Of a stretch of 64,000 nucleotides of DNA, positions 15,888 through 23,519 are shown piece by piece; positions within the stretch are counted from its first letter, which is position 1; each line of letters opens with the position of its first letter. The stretch is from a virus. The stretch lies in the IMG/VR virus record IMGVR_UViG_3300037258_000283, positions 1 through 64,000 of that record; one strand, written 5' to 3'. The translations under genes were made by a program, and so were the position numbers. The notes under the pieces are model-generated. The model saw only the letters and a program-made list of their open reading frames with translations. It was not told where the DNA came from and ran no database searches.

Positions 15888-15933
15888 GGCCGACGTCCCG
15901 CGCTCCCGCCGGAGAAGATCCGGGACGTCGGCC
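15888..15933 (+). promoter_or_regulatory. 13-bp hairpin in the mRNA leader
   Basis: GGCCGACGTCCCG (15888-15900) pairs perfectly with CGGGACGTCGGCC (15921-15933) over a 20-base loop, starting about 15 bases after the likely transcript start. A CCGGAAC/GTTCCGG palindrome follows near 15,965. It may attenuate, stabilise the RNA, or bind a protein. Confidence 0.55.
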
Positions 15934-16057
15934 CCAGAATCGGGAGCCGTCCGGTCTCGTACACCGGAACGGTTCCGGCGGAGCCCGCGCCCTGTCCTTC
16001 GGGGCACGGTCTCCGCATCCCCGTACCCGACACGATCACGGAAACGGAAACGACCCC

Positions 16058-16585
16058 ATGAGCACACCGTTCGACAGCGACGACGACCCGTTCAACGACG
16101 GCCCCGACGACAGCGACCCGTTCGACTCCCCGGCGGAGATCCCCAGCGAGTTCCCCAAGTTCGATGACCACCTGCGGGGGAGGCTGCTGCTGATCAAGCC
16201 CACCAAGCTGGAACAGGGTCTCGTCTCCACCACCCTGCCGAAGAACTCCGACGGCACCCCCGTGGTCCAGGACCGCATCACCGCCGACGTCTACGTGCTG
16301 GACGGCGCGCCGCTGGCCGACTTCGCCGGTGCAACCGCGTTCCCCGGCCTGTACATCAGCCAGTCCCGGGTGGTGGTCCAGCTGAGCAACGTAGCCCAGC
16401 TGGGTGCCAAGACCCGCCAGACCATGGTCCTGGGACGGCTGAACACCCGCTACGCGCAGGGGAAGCCCAACCCGACGGCGAAGGAGCGCAAGGCCGGACC
16501 CGGCAACCCGTGGGGTCTGGAGGACCCGACCGACGCCGACAAGGCCACGGCCCGCGCCTACCTGAAGGCGAACGGCATCGCCTGA
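16058..16585 (+). CDS. Possible ssDNA-binding-like protein
   Basis: 175 residues with a strongly acidic N-terminus (DSDDDPFNDGPDDSDPFDSP) and a beta-rich centre (HLRGRLLLIKPTKLEQG, DRITADVYVLDGAPL, FPGLYISQSRVVVQLSN). The core could be an OB-type fold like phage ssDNA-binding proteins, which usually carry the acidic tail at the other end. It has its own regulated promoter and lies after the helicase and nuclease genes. A role with them is inferred; the fold is not certain. Confidence 0.7.
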   Translation: MSTPFDSDDDPFNDGPDDSDPFDSPAEIPSEFPKFDDHLRGRLLLIKPTKLEQGLVSTTLPKNSDGTPVVQDRITADVYVLDGAPLADFAGATAFPGLYISQSRVVVQLSNVAQLGAKTRQTMVLGRLNTRYAQGKPNPTAKERKAGPGNPWGLEDPTDADKATARAYLKANGIA

Positions 16586-16599
16586 CCCGCACCGAGACG

Positions 16600-16633
16600 C
16601 CCCCGGACGCCGACCTGGCTCCGGGGGCTTTTC
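16600..16633 (+). terminator. Rho-independent terminator
   Basis: CCCCCGGA (16600-16607) pairs with TCCGGGGG (16620-16627) and is followed by CTTTTCC. It ends the short transcript from the 15,840 promoter. Confidence 0.75.
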
Positions 16634-16651
16634 CGCAGAGAGGACTGAGAC

Positions 16652-16987
16652 ATGACCGAGACGCGCAGACGGTACGGCCGTCCCCGTCCCCCGCAGGTCG
16701 TCACCCGGGACGCGGAGGCACTCAGCGTGCTCCGGGACGCCGGGACGGCCGGACTGTCCCGCAACGAGGTGGCGGGACGCCTGGGTGTCGCACCCCGGCT
16801 GGCCAGCTACGCACTGCACCGCCTGCGGCGTCTCGGCATCGTCCGGCACGTCCCGCGCGGCAACGAGGGACACGGCTACTGGGCCGTGTCCGGGACGAAG
16901 AGCGAGACGCACAGCGGGACCGGGACACCGACCGGGACGAAGAGCGAGACACCCACCGAGACACAGGAAGCAGGCAGCGGGACATGA
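16652..16987 (+). CDS. Winged-helix DNA-binding protein with repetitive tail
   Basis: 111 residues. EALSVLRDAGTAGLSRNEVA, then GRLGVAPRLASYALHRLRRL and GIVRHVPRGN form a winged helix of the MarR/plasmid-regulator kind. The last 35 residues are a Gly/Thr/Ser/Glu tail (KSETHSGTGTPTGTKSETPT) encoded by GAGAC and GGGAC words. Position just before the transfer-like module resembles KorSA-type regulators of Streptomyces plasmids. It is probably a local repressor; the target is not known. Confidence 0.75.
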   Translation: MTETRRRYGRPRPPQVVTRDAEALSVLRDAGTAGLSRNEVAGRLGVAPRLASYALHRLRRLGIVRHVPRGNEGHGYWAVSGTKSETHSGTGTPTGTKSETPTETQEAGSGT

Positions 16988-17487
16988 TCGAGGACCCGAG
17001 CTACATCCCCGGCGTGACGCCGGTGCAGTACCCCGAGCCCGGTGCCACGGGCACCTGGACCCAGGACGCCCTCCCCGGTACCGGGCCGGCGGACACGATG
17101 GCGGCGCTGCGGGAGCACGTACGGGACCTGGGGTCACGCCTCCAACCCGGCCTGGTGATCCTGCGGCAGGCCGGGATCGTCCCGCCGGAGGACGGCCTGA
17201 CGGCGGGGGACGTCCTGGACCGGGCCTGCGACTGGCTCCGCCAGCCCCACCCCGACCTGAGCGCGGCGGAGTACGGCGACCTGTCCGAGATCCTGTACAC
17301 GCCGGTCCTCCCCGTGGAGGACCCGGACCCGGAGCTGGTGGCCCTGGCCCGTGTGGTGGCCGAGGACTACGCCGGCGCGCGGACCGTGGTGGAGGCCATG
17401 TCCCGCCGGGACCGGGCCGTCCTCGGGTTCTACCTGACGGAGCTGGGACACGTCCTGGACGCCGTGGACGCGGCCGACCACCGGTGA
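16984..17487 (+). CDS. Hypothetical protein
   Basis: 167 residues from ATG 16984 (ATGA overlap). Acidic and helical, with a proline-rich N-terminus (MIEDPSYIPGVTPVQYPEPG) and ALREHVRDLGSRLQPGLVIL. It is coupled to the winged-helix gene. Not recognised. Confidence 0.7.
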   Translation: MIEDPSYIPGVTPVQYPEPGATGTWTQDALPGTGPADTMAALREHVRDLGSRLQPGLVILRQAGIVPPEDGLTAGDVLDRACDWLRQPHPDLSAAEYGDLSEILYTPVLPVEDPDPELVALARVVAEDYAGARTVVEAMSRRDRAVLGFYLTELGHVLDAVDAADHR

Positions 17488-17672
17488 GCGTCCCGTTCCG
17501 CCGGGCACTGGCGCTGATGGCGTTCTCCGCTCTGCTGAACGGGCACCCGGTGTATGCCGCTCGGCAAGTAGAGATCATGACGATGACCGAGCGGGACACC
17601 CTGTCCCGCTTCCTGGAGGAGTTCCGGGACATGGTCACCGAGACGGGACGCGTCTCGGCAACCGGGAACTGA
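17484..17672 (+). CDS. Small hypothetical protein
   Basis: 62 residues from GTG 17484 (GTGA overlap). It has a short hydrophobic N-terminus (FRRALALMAFSALLNGHPVY) and a helical end (DTLSRFLEEFRDMVTET). Not recognised. Confidence 0.65.
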   Translation: MSVPFRRALALMAFSALLNGHPVYAARQVEIMTMTERDTLSRFLEEFRDMVTETGRVSATGN

Positions 17673-17800
17673 GACGCACCGCTGAGACGAGACGCACCAC
17701 CGAGACGCACCACTGAGACGAGACGCACCACTGAGACGAGACGCACCACTGAGACGCACCACTGAGACGCACCACCGAGACGAGATGGGAGACGAGACGC
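17671..17800. repeat. GAGACG repeat array
   Basis: Between two genes, the hexamer GAGACG occurs about 13 times in 130 bases, in units of 13 bases (GAGACGCACCACT) and 18 bases (GAGACGAGACGCACCACT). GAGACG and its complement are also unusually common within the genes from about 16,590 to 18,930. It lies just before a membrane-protein gene and an FtsK/TraB-like gene. A transfer-locus (clt) role is a hypothesis. Confidence 0.8.
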
Positions 17801-18853
17801 ATGGACCGAGACATGAAGCGGGACACCGAACCGGGTGAGACGGACCGGGTGAGACGGACGGTCGCCACGGTCGGTCTGGTTGTCCCGACGCTGATGGCCC
17901 TGGGGATGTCCGCTGATACCTCGTTCCGGTTCCTCGGAGCTGTGCTGGGGATCGTGGACCCTGCGGAGCGCGGTGTCCTGACGGGCACTGCGGAGGCCGC
18001 TGTCATTGCCCTGACCCTGTACGCCTGGGCCACGTCCACCCGGCTGGCCGCGCGGATCGCGTACCTGGTCGTCCTGGTGCAGGCCGTACCCGCGTTCGAG
18101 GTGTCCGGCGGCTATGGCGGCATGGTCCGCACAGCCCTGGGGCCGGTCCTGCTGGTCGTGCTGCTGCACCTACTGCTGGGCCTGGAGCTACGGATGTCCC
18201 GGGTGCGCCCGTCCGGCATCGTCGCTGACATCCTGCGGGAGGCCCGAGAGCGTCTGGTCGCCTACCTGGGCATCGGTCGGCGCGGCACCGACTCCGCCGC
18301 CATTGCGCGCAGCCGTGCTGCGGACCGGGCCGTGGTCCTGGCCGATCGGGTGGCGGAAGCTCCGGAGAAGAGCCGGAAACGTTCCAGGCGTTCCGCCCGG
18401 CTGTCCGCCGCAGTCGATGCGGCCCGGCACGGCCTGGACGCATCGGACGCGCGGGCGATGGAGGCGGCCATCGTCGCCCGGGTCGTGCGCCGCAAGTCGG
18501 TGGACGGCCTCGCTGGGATCAGTATCGAGTACGACTGGGCGGGGACGGTCACCGAGACGGTGTCCGGGACACCGGGACGCGTTGAGACGTCTCCGAAACC
18601 CGTCTCGCGTGTGTCTCGCCCGGCCCTGGCTGTCCCGTCTCGTGAGACGGCTCCCGGTGGGACGGAACTCCTCACCACGGTGGAGGCCGCCGCCCTGGCG
18701 TCCCAGCTCCGGGGCGAGACGGTCACCGCCGCAGTTATTCGCAACTGGAAATGGAGGAGTCGTCTCATCCCCGCGACCGACGTGGACGGGACGCTGTACG
18801 AGCGAGACGCGGTCGTGGCCGCAGAACTGAAGACGCGACGCGTCTCGCCCTGA
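17801..18853 (+). CDS. Membrane protein, DUF2637/Spd-like
   Basis: 350 residues. Four hydrophobic segments lie in the first 130 residues (TVGLVVPTLMALGMSA, AVIALTLYAWAT, IAYLVVLVQAVPAF, LGPVLLVVLLHLLLGLEL), then a basic cytoplasmic region (KSRKRSRRSARLSAAV) and a C-terminal HTH-like end (LLTTVEAAALASQLRGETVT). This resembles DUF2637-type proteins found next to traB in Streptomyces plasmids and AICEs, where spread proteins help move DNA between hyphal compartments. Its DNA is full of GAGACG words. Function is inferred from context. Confidence 0.72.
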   Translation: MDRDMKRDTEPGETDRVRRTVATVGLVVPTLMALGMSADTSFRFLGAVLGIVDPAERGVLTGTAEAAVIALTLYAWATSTRLAARIAYLVVLVQAVPAFEVSGGYGGMVRTALGPVLLVVLLHLLLGLELRMSRVRPSGIVADILREARERLVAYLGIGRRGTDSAAIARSRAADRAVVLADRVAEAPEKSRKRSRRSARLSAAVDAARHGLDASDARAMEAAIVARVVRRKSVDGLAGISIEYDWAGTVTETVSGTPGRVETSPKPVSRVSRPALAVPSRETAPGGTELLTTVEAAALASQLRGETVTAAVIRNWKWRSRLIPATDVDGTLYERDAVVAAELKTRRVSP

Positions 18854-18929
18854 GACGAGACGTCCCCGCGTCTCACCCCGAGGCGCGGGACACCGACCGA
18901 GACGCAACGACCGAGGAAGCGAGACGCAC

Positions 18930-19403
18930 ATGAGCGGGACGGACAGGCACTGGGTGGGGAACAACGACTTCGCCGCATGGGTCAAGAACATGGAGAGCAC
19001 GGAGGTGCGCAGCGCGGACGACCTCCACGCGTACTGCGAGCAGGGACGCGGGGCGTCGCAGTACGTCTCGGTGGTCCAGGACCAGTTCGCGGCGGACCTG
19101 AGGATCATGTTCCGGGACGCGGACCGCAGCCCGGACCCGAAGACCGCTGCGGAGAACGCGGAGATCGGGTTCGACCCGCACTACGACCGCCGGTTCCGGG
19201 GCGTCGTGCGGGAGATGGCGAAGGTGTCCGACGCCTACGAGGCCGCCGCGAAGCACCTGTTCGCGGCCTGGCTGAAGTTCGAGAAGGCGGCCGTCCAGAT
19301 GGACTCCGACCGGAAGGAGGCCGTGGCCAAGCACCGTGCGACGGCCAAGCAGTCCGCGCCGGCGGCCACGGGGTCCGCGAGGGGGTTCAAGTTCAGTGGC
19401 TGA
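18930..19403 (+). CDS. Hypothetical protein coupled to the FtsK-like gene
   Basis: 157 residues, soluble and largely helical (FAAWVKNMESTEVRSADDLH, AAKHLFAAWLKFEKAAVQMD). The C-terminus is Ala/Lys-rich. Its stop overlaps the translocase start by 8 bases, so equal synthesis and a direct partnership are likely. Not recognised by family. Confidence 0.72.
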   Translation: MSGTDRHWVGNNDFAAWVKNMESTEVRSADDLHAYCEQGRGASQYVSVVQDQFAADLRIMFRDADRSPDPKTAAENAEIGFDPHYDRRFRGVVREMAKVSDAYEAAAKHLFAAWLKFEKAAVQMDSDRKEAVAKHRATAKQSAPAATGSARGFKFSG

Positions 19404-21435
19404 GACCAAGGAAGAGACGGCAGGGGAGCGCCGGGCGGCTCCCCGCCGTCCGTCCGCCAAGAGCCGGAAGGACGTCACGACCGGCCCCCTGACCAGCTAC
19501 CTTGTGCCGCTGGCCCTGTGCACCGGCACGATGCCGCTGGCGGTCGTGCTCCACCTGGTGTGGGGCACGTCCATGCTCATGGTCGCGCTGCTGGGGGCGC
19601 TGACGGCGCTGCTGCCGCTGTACGTGCACACCACCTGGCACAAGCGCCACGAGCACACCCGGATCACCGCGTCCGTCTTCACCCTGGTGGTGTGCGTCTG
19701 GCTGACGGTGGCCGTGGCCGCCGGGCCGTTCGGGACCGATGTCCTGGACCTGTGGGGGCTCGGCGTCCTGGTCATGCCCCTGGCCTGGGTGCTGCGGCAC
19801 ACCGGGCTGTCCGGGGGCACCGAGCACGACGTCTCCCGCAGCGGGGCGGACACCATGCTGGCGCGCCTGCGCACGGTCCTGTCCGGGCTGCGGGAGCACA
19901 AGGTGGTCACCGGGAGCAGCGGCACGGAGGTGAGTGCGGAGTACGCCTACCCGGCCGGGGAGATGACGGCCGCCGATGTCCAGGCGGCCCTTCCCAACAT
20001 CGCCAGTGCCCTGGAGCTGCCCGCCTCCGCCGTGTCCGTCGTCCCGGTCACGGGGCCGGGCAACCGGGTCCGGATCACCGCACAGGCCGCCGACCCGCTG
20101 GCCGGGAGCCCGCTGACCTGGCCCGGCTTCTCTGCGCGGGGCACGTCGGTGAACGACTCGCCGCTCCGGTTCGGCCGCCGGTCGGACGGCCGCGACGAAG
20201 GTCTCTGGGTCTGCGGCGATCCGGCGAAGGACCGCCAGCTGGTGCACACCATGGGGGTCGGCATGCCGGGTTCCGGCAAGTCGGACACCGGCGTGGCGAT
20301 CATCCTGGACGGCCTGTCCCGGGTGGACTTCGTGCCGGTCGTGGCGTCCTCGGTGAAGTTCGCGCAGACGTACGGGGACATCGCCGAAGCCCTGCCGGTA
20401 GCGGCTGACGGGCCGGAGCAGACGTTCCAGCTGATCGCCAACTTCCCTGCGGTGATCGCCTACCGCTCCCAGCTGATCGGGTCGCTCCGCAAGGCCGACG
20501 GCAGCCAGTTCAAGCAGTGGGAGCCGGAGCTGTGGACCGAGCACGGCATCCCGCTGGTGTTCGTCGTCCTGGACGAAGCCGCCTCAGTGACGCACGGGAA
20601 TGAGGACTTCAACGAGGGCGTGCGCGTGCTGCGCAGCCTGGGGGTGCACTTGCTGGTGGAGATTCAGTCGGCAATCGGCACCTCCATCGACCGGAACATC
20701 CGCGACATGATCGGCCAGCGGCTGGCGCACGGCTGCATGAGTGACATCGACACCGGGTTCGCCCTGCACGACAGCACCGTCGCGGCCGGTGCCGACCCGA
20801 CCAAGTGGGGCGCGAACAAGGCCGGGGCGCACTACGCGGAGCTGACCGGCGTCCCGGCCGACCAGTGGCACCTGGAGTGCCGCAGTTTCCGCACCGACGC
20901 GCCGGGGCTGCGCAGCCGGGTGCTGGCGGAGACGAAGGGCAGCCGGGCCGTGCTGGACCCGGGCACCGCGTTCCACCTGGGGAACGGGATCAAGCGCCCG
21001 GACTGCTGCCTTCCGTCGGTCCCCGACGTGGTGACCGCCGTCCTGGAGCAGGCCGGGGACACGGACACCGTCCGCTACCTGGCCGACATGCCCGCCGACG
21101 ACCTCCCGGAAGCGGACCCGGAGTACGCGGACGTGGACGCCTCCGAGCCCATCCCGTACACGCTCCCGGCCGGGACACCGGTCCCGGTCCGGGCTGTGCA
21201 GCCGGCCGGACCGGCGTCCCCGGCTGCCGCGCGGGAGGCGTTCGAGCGTCGGTTCGAGGAACTGGCGGCGGAGCGCAGCACGGTCACGGCGGCCGACTTC
21301 GCGGAGGTCCGCTACGCCGTCGGCCGTTCCCGGAACTGGCCGCTGTGGGAGTTGAAGCGGCTGGAGGAGCGGGGGCTGGTGAAGCAGGAAGAGCCCGGGA
21401 GCAAGACCTGGAACGTCCGCCAACGGGCCGCGTGA
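19396..21435 (+). CDS. FtsK/SpoIIIE (TraB-like) DNA translocase
   Basis: 679 residues from GTG 19396. Four hydrophobic segments in the first 125 residues anchor it in the membrane. The motor has Walker A GMPGSGKSDT (about 289-298) and Walker B LVFVVLDEAA (about 387-396), with conserved QSAIGTSIDRNIRDMIGQRL after it. The end (AAERSTVTAADFAEVRYAVG, LWELKRLEERGLVKQEE) is a winged helix like the FtsK gamma or TraB DNA-recognition domain. In Streptomyces plasmids such proteins pump double-stranded DNA to a recipient. In a phage this is unusual; it might also help genome segregation. The family call is strong. Confidence 0.92.
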   Translation: MAETKEETAGERRAAPRRPSAKSRKDVTTGPLTSYLVPLALCTGTMPLAVVLHLVWGTSMLMVALLGALTALLPLYVHTTWHKRHEHTRITASVFTLVVCVWLTVAVAAGPFGTDVLDLWGLGVLVMPLAWVLRHTGLSGGTEHDVSRSGADTMLARLRTVLSGLREHKVVTGSSGTEVSAEYAYPAGEMTAADVQAALPNIASALELPASAVSVVPVTGPGNRVRITAQAADPLAGSPLTWPGFSARGTSVNDSPLRFGRRSDGRDEGLWVCGDPAKDRQLVHTMGVGMPGSGKSDTGVAIILDGLSRVDFVPVVASSVKFAQTYGDIAEALPVAADGPEQTFQLIANFPAVIAYRSQLIGSLRKADGSQFKQWEPELWTEHGIPLVFVVLDEAASVTHGNEDFNEGVRVLRSLGVHLLVEIQSAIGTSIDRNIRDMIGQRLAHGCMSDIDTGFALHDSTVAAGADPTKWGANKAGAHYAELTGVPADQWHLECRSFRTDAPGLRSRVLAETKGSRAVLDPGTAFHLGNGIKRPDCCLPSVPDVVTAVLEQAGDTDTVRYLADMPADDLPEADPEYADVDASEPIPYTLPAGTPVPVRAVQPAGPASPAAAREAFERRFEELAAERSTVTAADFAEVRYAVGRSRNWPLWELKRLEERGLVKQEEPGSKTWNVRQRAA

Positions 21436-21664
21436 CGGTCGCCGTACGGTGGGACACGGGCCTTCCGGTCCGTGTCCTGCCGTGTGCCGACCGGCACATA
21501 CCCGCCTGTCAGAAGCTGTGACAGCCGCCCGACAGCGGCTGACAACAGTGGTCACAACAGGACTGACAACAGCTCCTGTCGGGCCTCTGACCTTAAGTAC
21601 TCATCAGAACTGTCCGTGCCTGACGTCAGCCGGGCGTCAGCTCCACCGGAAAGGACCCGCAACC
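21436..21664 (+). promoter_or_regulatory. Intergenic region with hairpin and TGACA boxes
   Basis: A hairpin GGACACGG/CCGTGTCC (21452-21459 and 21470-21477) can end the translocase transcript. An inverted pair CTGTCA/TGACAG (21506-21511 and 21519-21524) and two direct CTGACAACAG boxes (21539 and 21563, 24 bp apart) follow, then a CTGACGTCAG palindrome near 21,620. It looks like a regulator-binding promoter region for the next operon. Confidence 0.5.
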
Positions 21665-21901
21665 ATGATCCGAACTGTGGTGGCCACCGTGCACGTGGCC
21701 ATGATCGCTGCTCTCCTGCTCATCCTCGGTGCCGCCATGAGCCCGTCCGCGCGCGGCGTGGGAATCCTCGGGTACGCCGTCATGGCGCTGTGCGCCGTGC
21801 TGGCCGACGTCATGATCACCTGGCCGCTGGCCGGCGGCACCCGCGCCGCCGTCCGGGTGCCGCTGAAGCTGGCCGTGCGCCGGCTCCGGAGGCGGAAGTG
21901 A
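21665..21901 (+). CDS. Small two-helix membrane protein
   Basis: 78 residues. Two hydrophobic helices (VVATVHVAMIAALLLILGAA and GILGYAVMALCAVLADVMIT) and a basic C-terminus (VRVPLKLAVRRLRRRK). Probably in the inner membrane with its tail in the cytoplasm. It follows the translocase and may belong to the transfer-like module. Not recognised. Confidence 0.72.
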   Translation: MIRTVVATVHVAMIAALLLILGAAMSPSARGVGILGYAVMALCAVLADVMITWPLAGGTRAAVRVPLKLAVRRLRRRK

Positions 21902-22008
21902 GCCGCCGGTGGGGGCAGCGCCATCCCACCCGCTGGCCGCTGCTCATCTGGTCGGTGGGCGGCACGCTGATCGCGCTGGCGCAGATATGGATGTGGACCC
22001 GTGGCTGA
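21898..22008 (+). CDS. Very small membrane peptide
   Basis: 36 residues from GTG 21898 (GTGA overlap), VSRRWGQRHPTRWPLLIWSV followed by GGTLIALAQIWMWTRG. One membrane helix after a basic head. Its stop overlaps the next start, so it is part of a coupled trio of membrane proteins. Confidence 0.6.
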   Translation: MSRRWGQRHPTRWPLLIWSVGGTLIALAQIWMWTRG

Positions 22009-22447
22009 CCGCGAACCCCTGCACGGGGTGATAGTCCGCGCGGCGGACCGGCCGCTCGAGCGTTTCGGTACCGACGGCTGGCCGGTCGGGCGGCCGATGG
22101 TCGTGGAGGTGCACCACTACCATCCCCCGGAGCCGGTGGCCGCCTCCCCTCCCGCGCGCGAGGATGAGGGGTGGGACCTGCTCCGGCGGCTGACTCCGTA
22201 CTTCGTGATCGCGCTGCTGGCGATCGTGTTCCTGGGCAGCCTGGCGGGGGTGCTGCTGATACTGATCCCGCCGTTCATGGCGCTGGTGGCGACGCTGATG
22301 GCGTCGCTGGTGACCATCGCGGCCTGTGCCGTGGCGCTGGTCGTGGCGCTGGTCCTGTTCAGCGCCGTGATCGGCCGGATGCTGCACACCGGCCGCCGTG
22401 ACCGGACGCTGGAGAAGCTGGCCGCGAACCAGGCCCCGCGCCCGTAG
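22001..22447 (+). CDS. Membrane protein
   Basis: 148 residues from GTG 22001. A soluble N-terminal part (GTDGWPVGRPMVVEVHHYHP) is followed by two long hydrophobic helices (FVIALLAIVFLGSLAGVLLI, LVTIAACAVALVVALVLF) and a basic tail. Third of three coupled membrane proteins after the translocase. Function unknown. Confidence 0.72.
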   Translation: MADREPLHGVIVRAADRPLERFGTDGWPVGRPMVVEVHHYHPPEPVAASPPAREDEGWDLLRRLTPYFVIALLAIVFLGSLAGVLLILIPPFMALVATLMASLVTIAACAVALVVALVLFSAVIGRMLHTGRRDRTLEKLAANQAPRP

Positions 22448-22456
22448 GAAGTCTCC

Positions 22457-22487
22457 GGCCCCGCATCCGTCCCCCGGGTGCGGGGCC
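22457..22487 (+). terminator. GC-rich hairpin after the membrane-protein trio
   Basis: GGCCCCGCA (22457-22465) pairs with TGCGGGGCC (22479-22487). There is no U tract, as is common for terminators in Streptomyces. Confidence 0.65.
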
Positions 22488-22548
22488 GCTGCATGTCCGC
22501 AGGTCGGAGCGGCGGGGGACCGGTCGCAAGAATCTTGCCGGAACCCCC

Positions 22549-22577
22549 TTGACGGGGGGCAGGAGAGGTGACATATT
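22549..22577 (+). promoter_or_regulatory. Sigma-70-type promoter
   Basis: TTGACG (22549-22554) and CATATT (22572-22577) with a 17-base spacer; ATATTC one base on is an alternative. It faces a structured leader and the gene at 22,812. Confidence 0.6.
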
Positions 22578-22589
22578 CGTATCAGCAAG

Positions 22590-22811
22590 GACGAACGAAG
22601 CACAACAACTGAACAAGGTGCCGGTGCCAGACCACCGGACATCCCAGAGATAAGGCCCCCGGAAAGGCTAAGGCTGGGAGGGACGGGAGAAGCCAGCGAA
22701 CCTGGTCGGCGTCCACGAGTGAACAAGCCCCGCATACGTGATCACGACGTACGCAGCGAACGCAACGCGGGGCACGCGAGAACGACCATCGCCCGAGTGA
22801 GGGAGCACCCC
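22590..22811 (+). ncRNA. Structured mRNA leader (candidate regulatory RNA)
   Basis: Four hairpins follow in order. CCGGTG/CACCGG (22621-22626 and 22633-22638). CCCAG/CTGGG (22643-22647 and 22674-22678) enclosing GCC/GGC (22655-22657 and 22666-22668). CCAG/CTGG (22693-22696 and 22702-22705). GCCCCGC/GCGGGGC (22727-22733 and 22767-22773) with an inner CGTGATCACG palindrome. About 220 bases separate promoter and start codon, far more than elsewhere. I do not recognise a known riboswitch class. A start at GTG 22719 would turn the last part into coding sequence. Confidence 0.5.
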
Positions 22812-23234
22812 ATGAAGCAGGACGCAGGACCGGCGTTGGAGGCCAAGGCGCGCAAGGGCGACTTGATCCTGATCGAGACCGTGACGCGCAACTCCTACTC
22901 GGTAGCAGCCCGTATGGAGGCGAAGGCCGCCGGACGGGAACTGTCCCAGGAGGACACCACGTACACCTTCGGCGTGGTCGCCTCAGCGACCCGTGAGGGG
23001 TACGTCAAGTCCTGGTCATCCGTCGGGTACGGGGACGAACTAGTCAGCACGTACGCCATGCCGATCGGAACGAAGGAGCGGCGCTGGGTGGTGGGCCAGA
23101 AGGACATAGACGTTCCCGCAGCCATGAAGGCCGCGAAAGCGCACCACTGGGACGGTCACCCGGGGCAGCCCCAGCCGTTCGATTCCCTCAAAGAGGCGAC
23201 TGATACTGTCCGCCCGTTCCGGATCACCCACTGA
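22812..23234 (+). CDS. Conserved-looking hypothetical protein
   Basis: 140 residues, MKQDAGPALEAKARKGDLIL... with a beta-rich core (TYTFGVVASATREGYVKSWS, ERRWVVGQKDIDVPAAMKA). It looks like a small single-domain barrel. ATG 22812 is chosen because GAGGGAG precedes it. It has a strong promoter and a long structured leader of its own, so its level is probably controlled. Function unknown. Confidence 0.75.
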   Translation: MKQDAGPALEAKARKGDLILIETVTRNSYSVAARMEAKAAGRELSQEDTTYTFGVVASATREGYVKSWSSVGYGDELVSTYAMPIGTKERRWVVGQKDIDVPAAMKAAKAHHWDGHPGQPQPFDSLKEATDTVRPFRITH

Positions 23235-23242
23235 CCCACCAG

Positions 23243-23326
23243 CCCGGCCGGAGTTCACCGCTCCGACCGGGCACTGCGACCGCAGCAGGCGCACCCCGTA
23301 GTCAACCGGCCCGGCCTGCTGCGGTC
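23243..23326 (+). terminator. Double hairpin terminator region
   Basis: A short hairpin of CCGG/GGAG arms (about 23243-23271) is followed by a 12-bp perfect one, GACCGCAGCAGG (23278-23289) with CCTGCTGCGGTC (23315-23326). It closes the transcript of the gene at 22,812. Confidence 0.6.
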
Positions 23327-23354
23327 GTCACCACCGACCCAGGAAAGAGGAATC

Positions 23355-23519
23355 ATGATGACCACGGTCCGGACCGCGAAGCGCTACAAGGTCCGCTTCG
23401 ACCCGTTCACGGACGCCCCCGGCGTCATCGACCTGCGGACCGGCCGCTTTGTCCGGCACTCGGGGGACGACCGCCGGGTGCGGCAGCTCCGCGCCCGGCT
23501 GGAGAGGACTGGCCGATGA
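23355..23519 (+). CDS. Small basic protein
   Basis: 54 residues (MMTTVRTAKRYKVRFDPFTD, then ATG-less frame ending RQLRARLERTGR). Rich in Arg. Its ATG follows the start-associated variant CAGGAAAGAGGAATC at 23340-23354. It is coupled to the next gene by an ATGA overlap. Not recognised. Confidence 0.65.
   Translation: MMTTVRTAKRYKVRFDPFTDAPGVIDLRTGRFVRHSGDDRRVRQLRARLERTGR

Noticed and set aside
17671-17800. GAGACG array as a CRISPR
   Set aside because: Units are 13-18 bases without unique spacers, and no cas gene is near.
15461-18169. 902-codon leftward open frame with repeats VVRLVS
   Set aside because: Antisense to several real genes and to the GAGACG array, whose repetition makes the repeated peptide. 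No motif or ribosome site supports it.
22590-22811. tRNA or known riboswitch in the long leader
   Set aside because: No cloverleaf or conserved core of a class I know could be fitted; kept only as an unknown structured leader.
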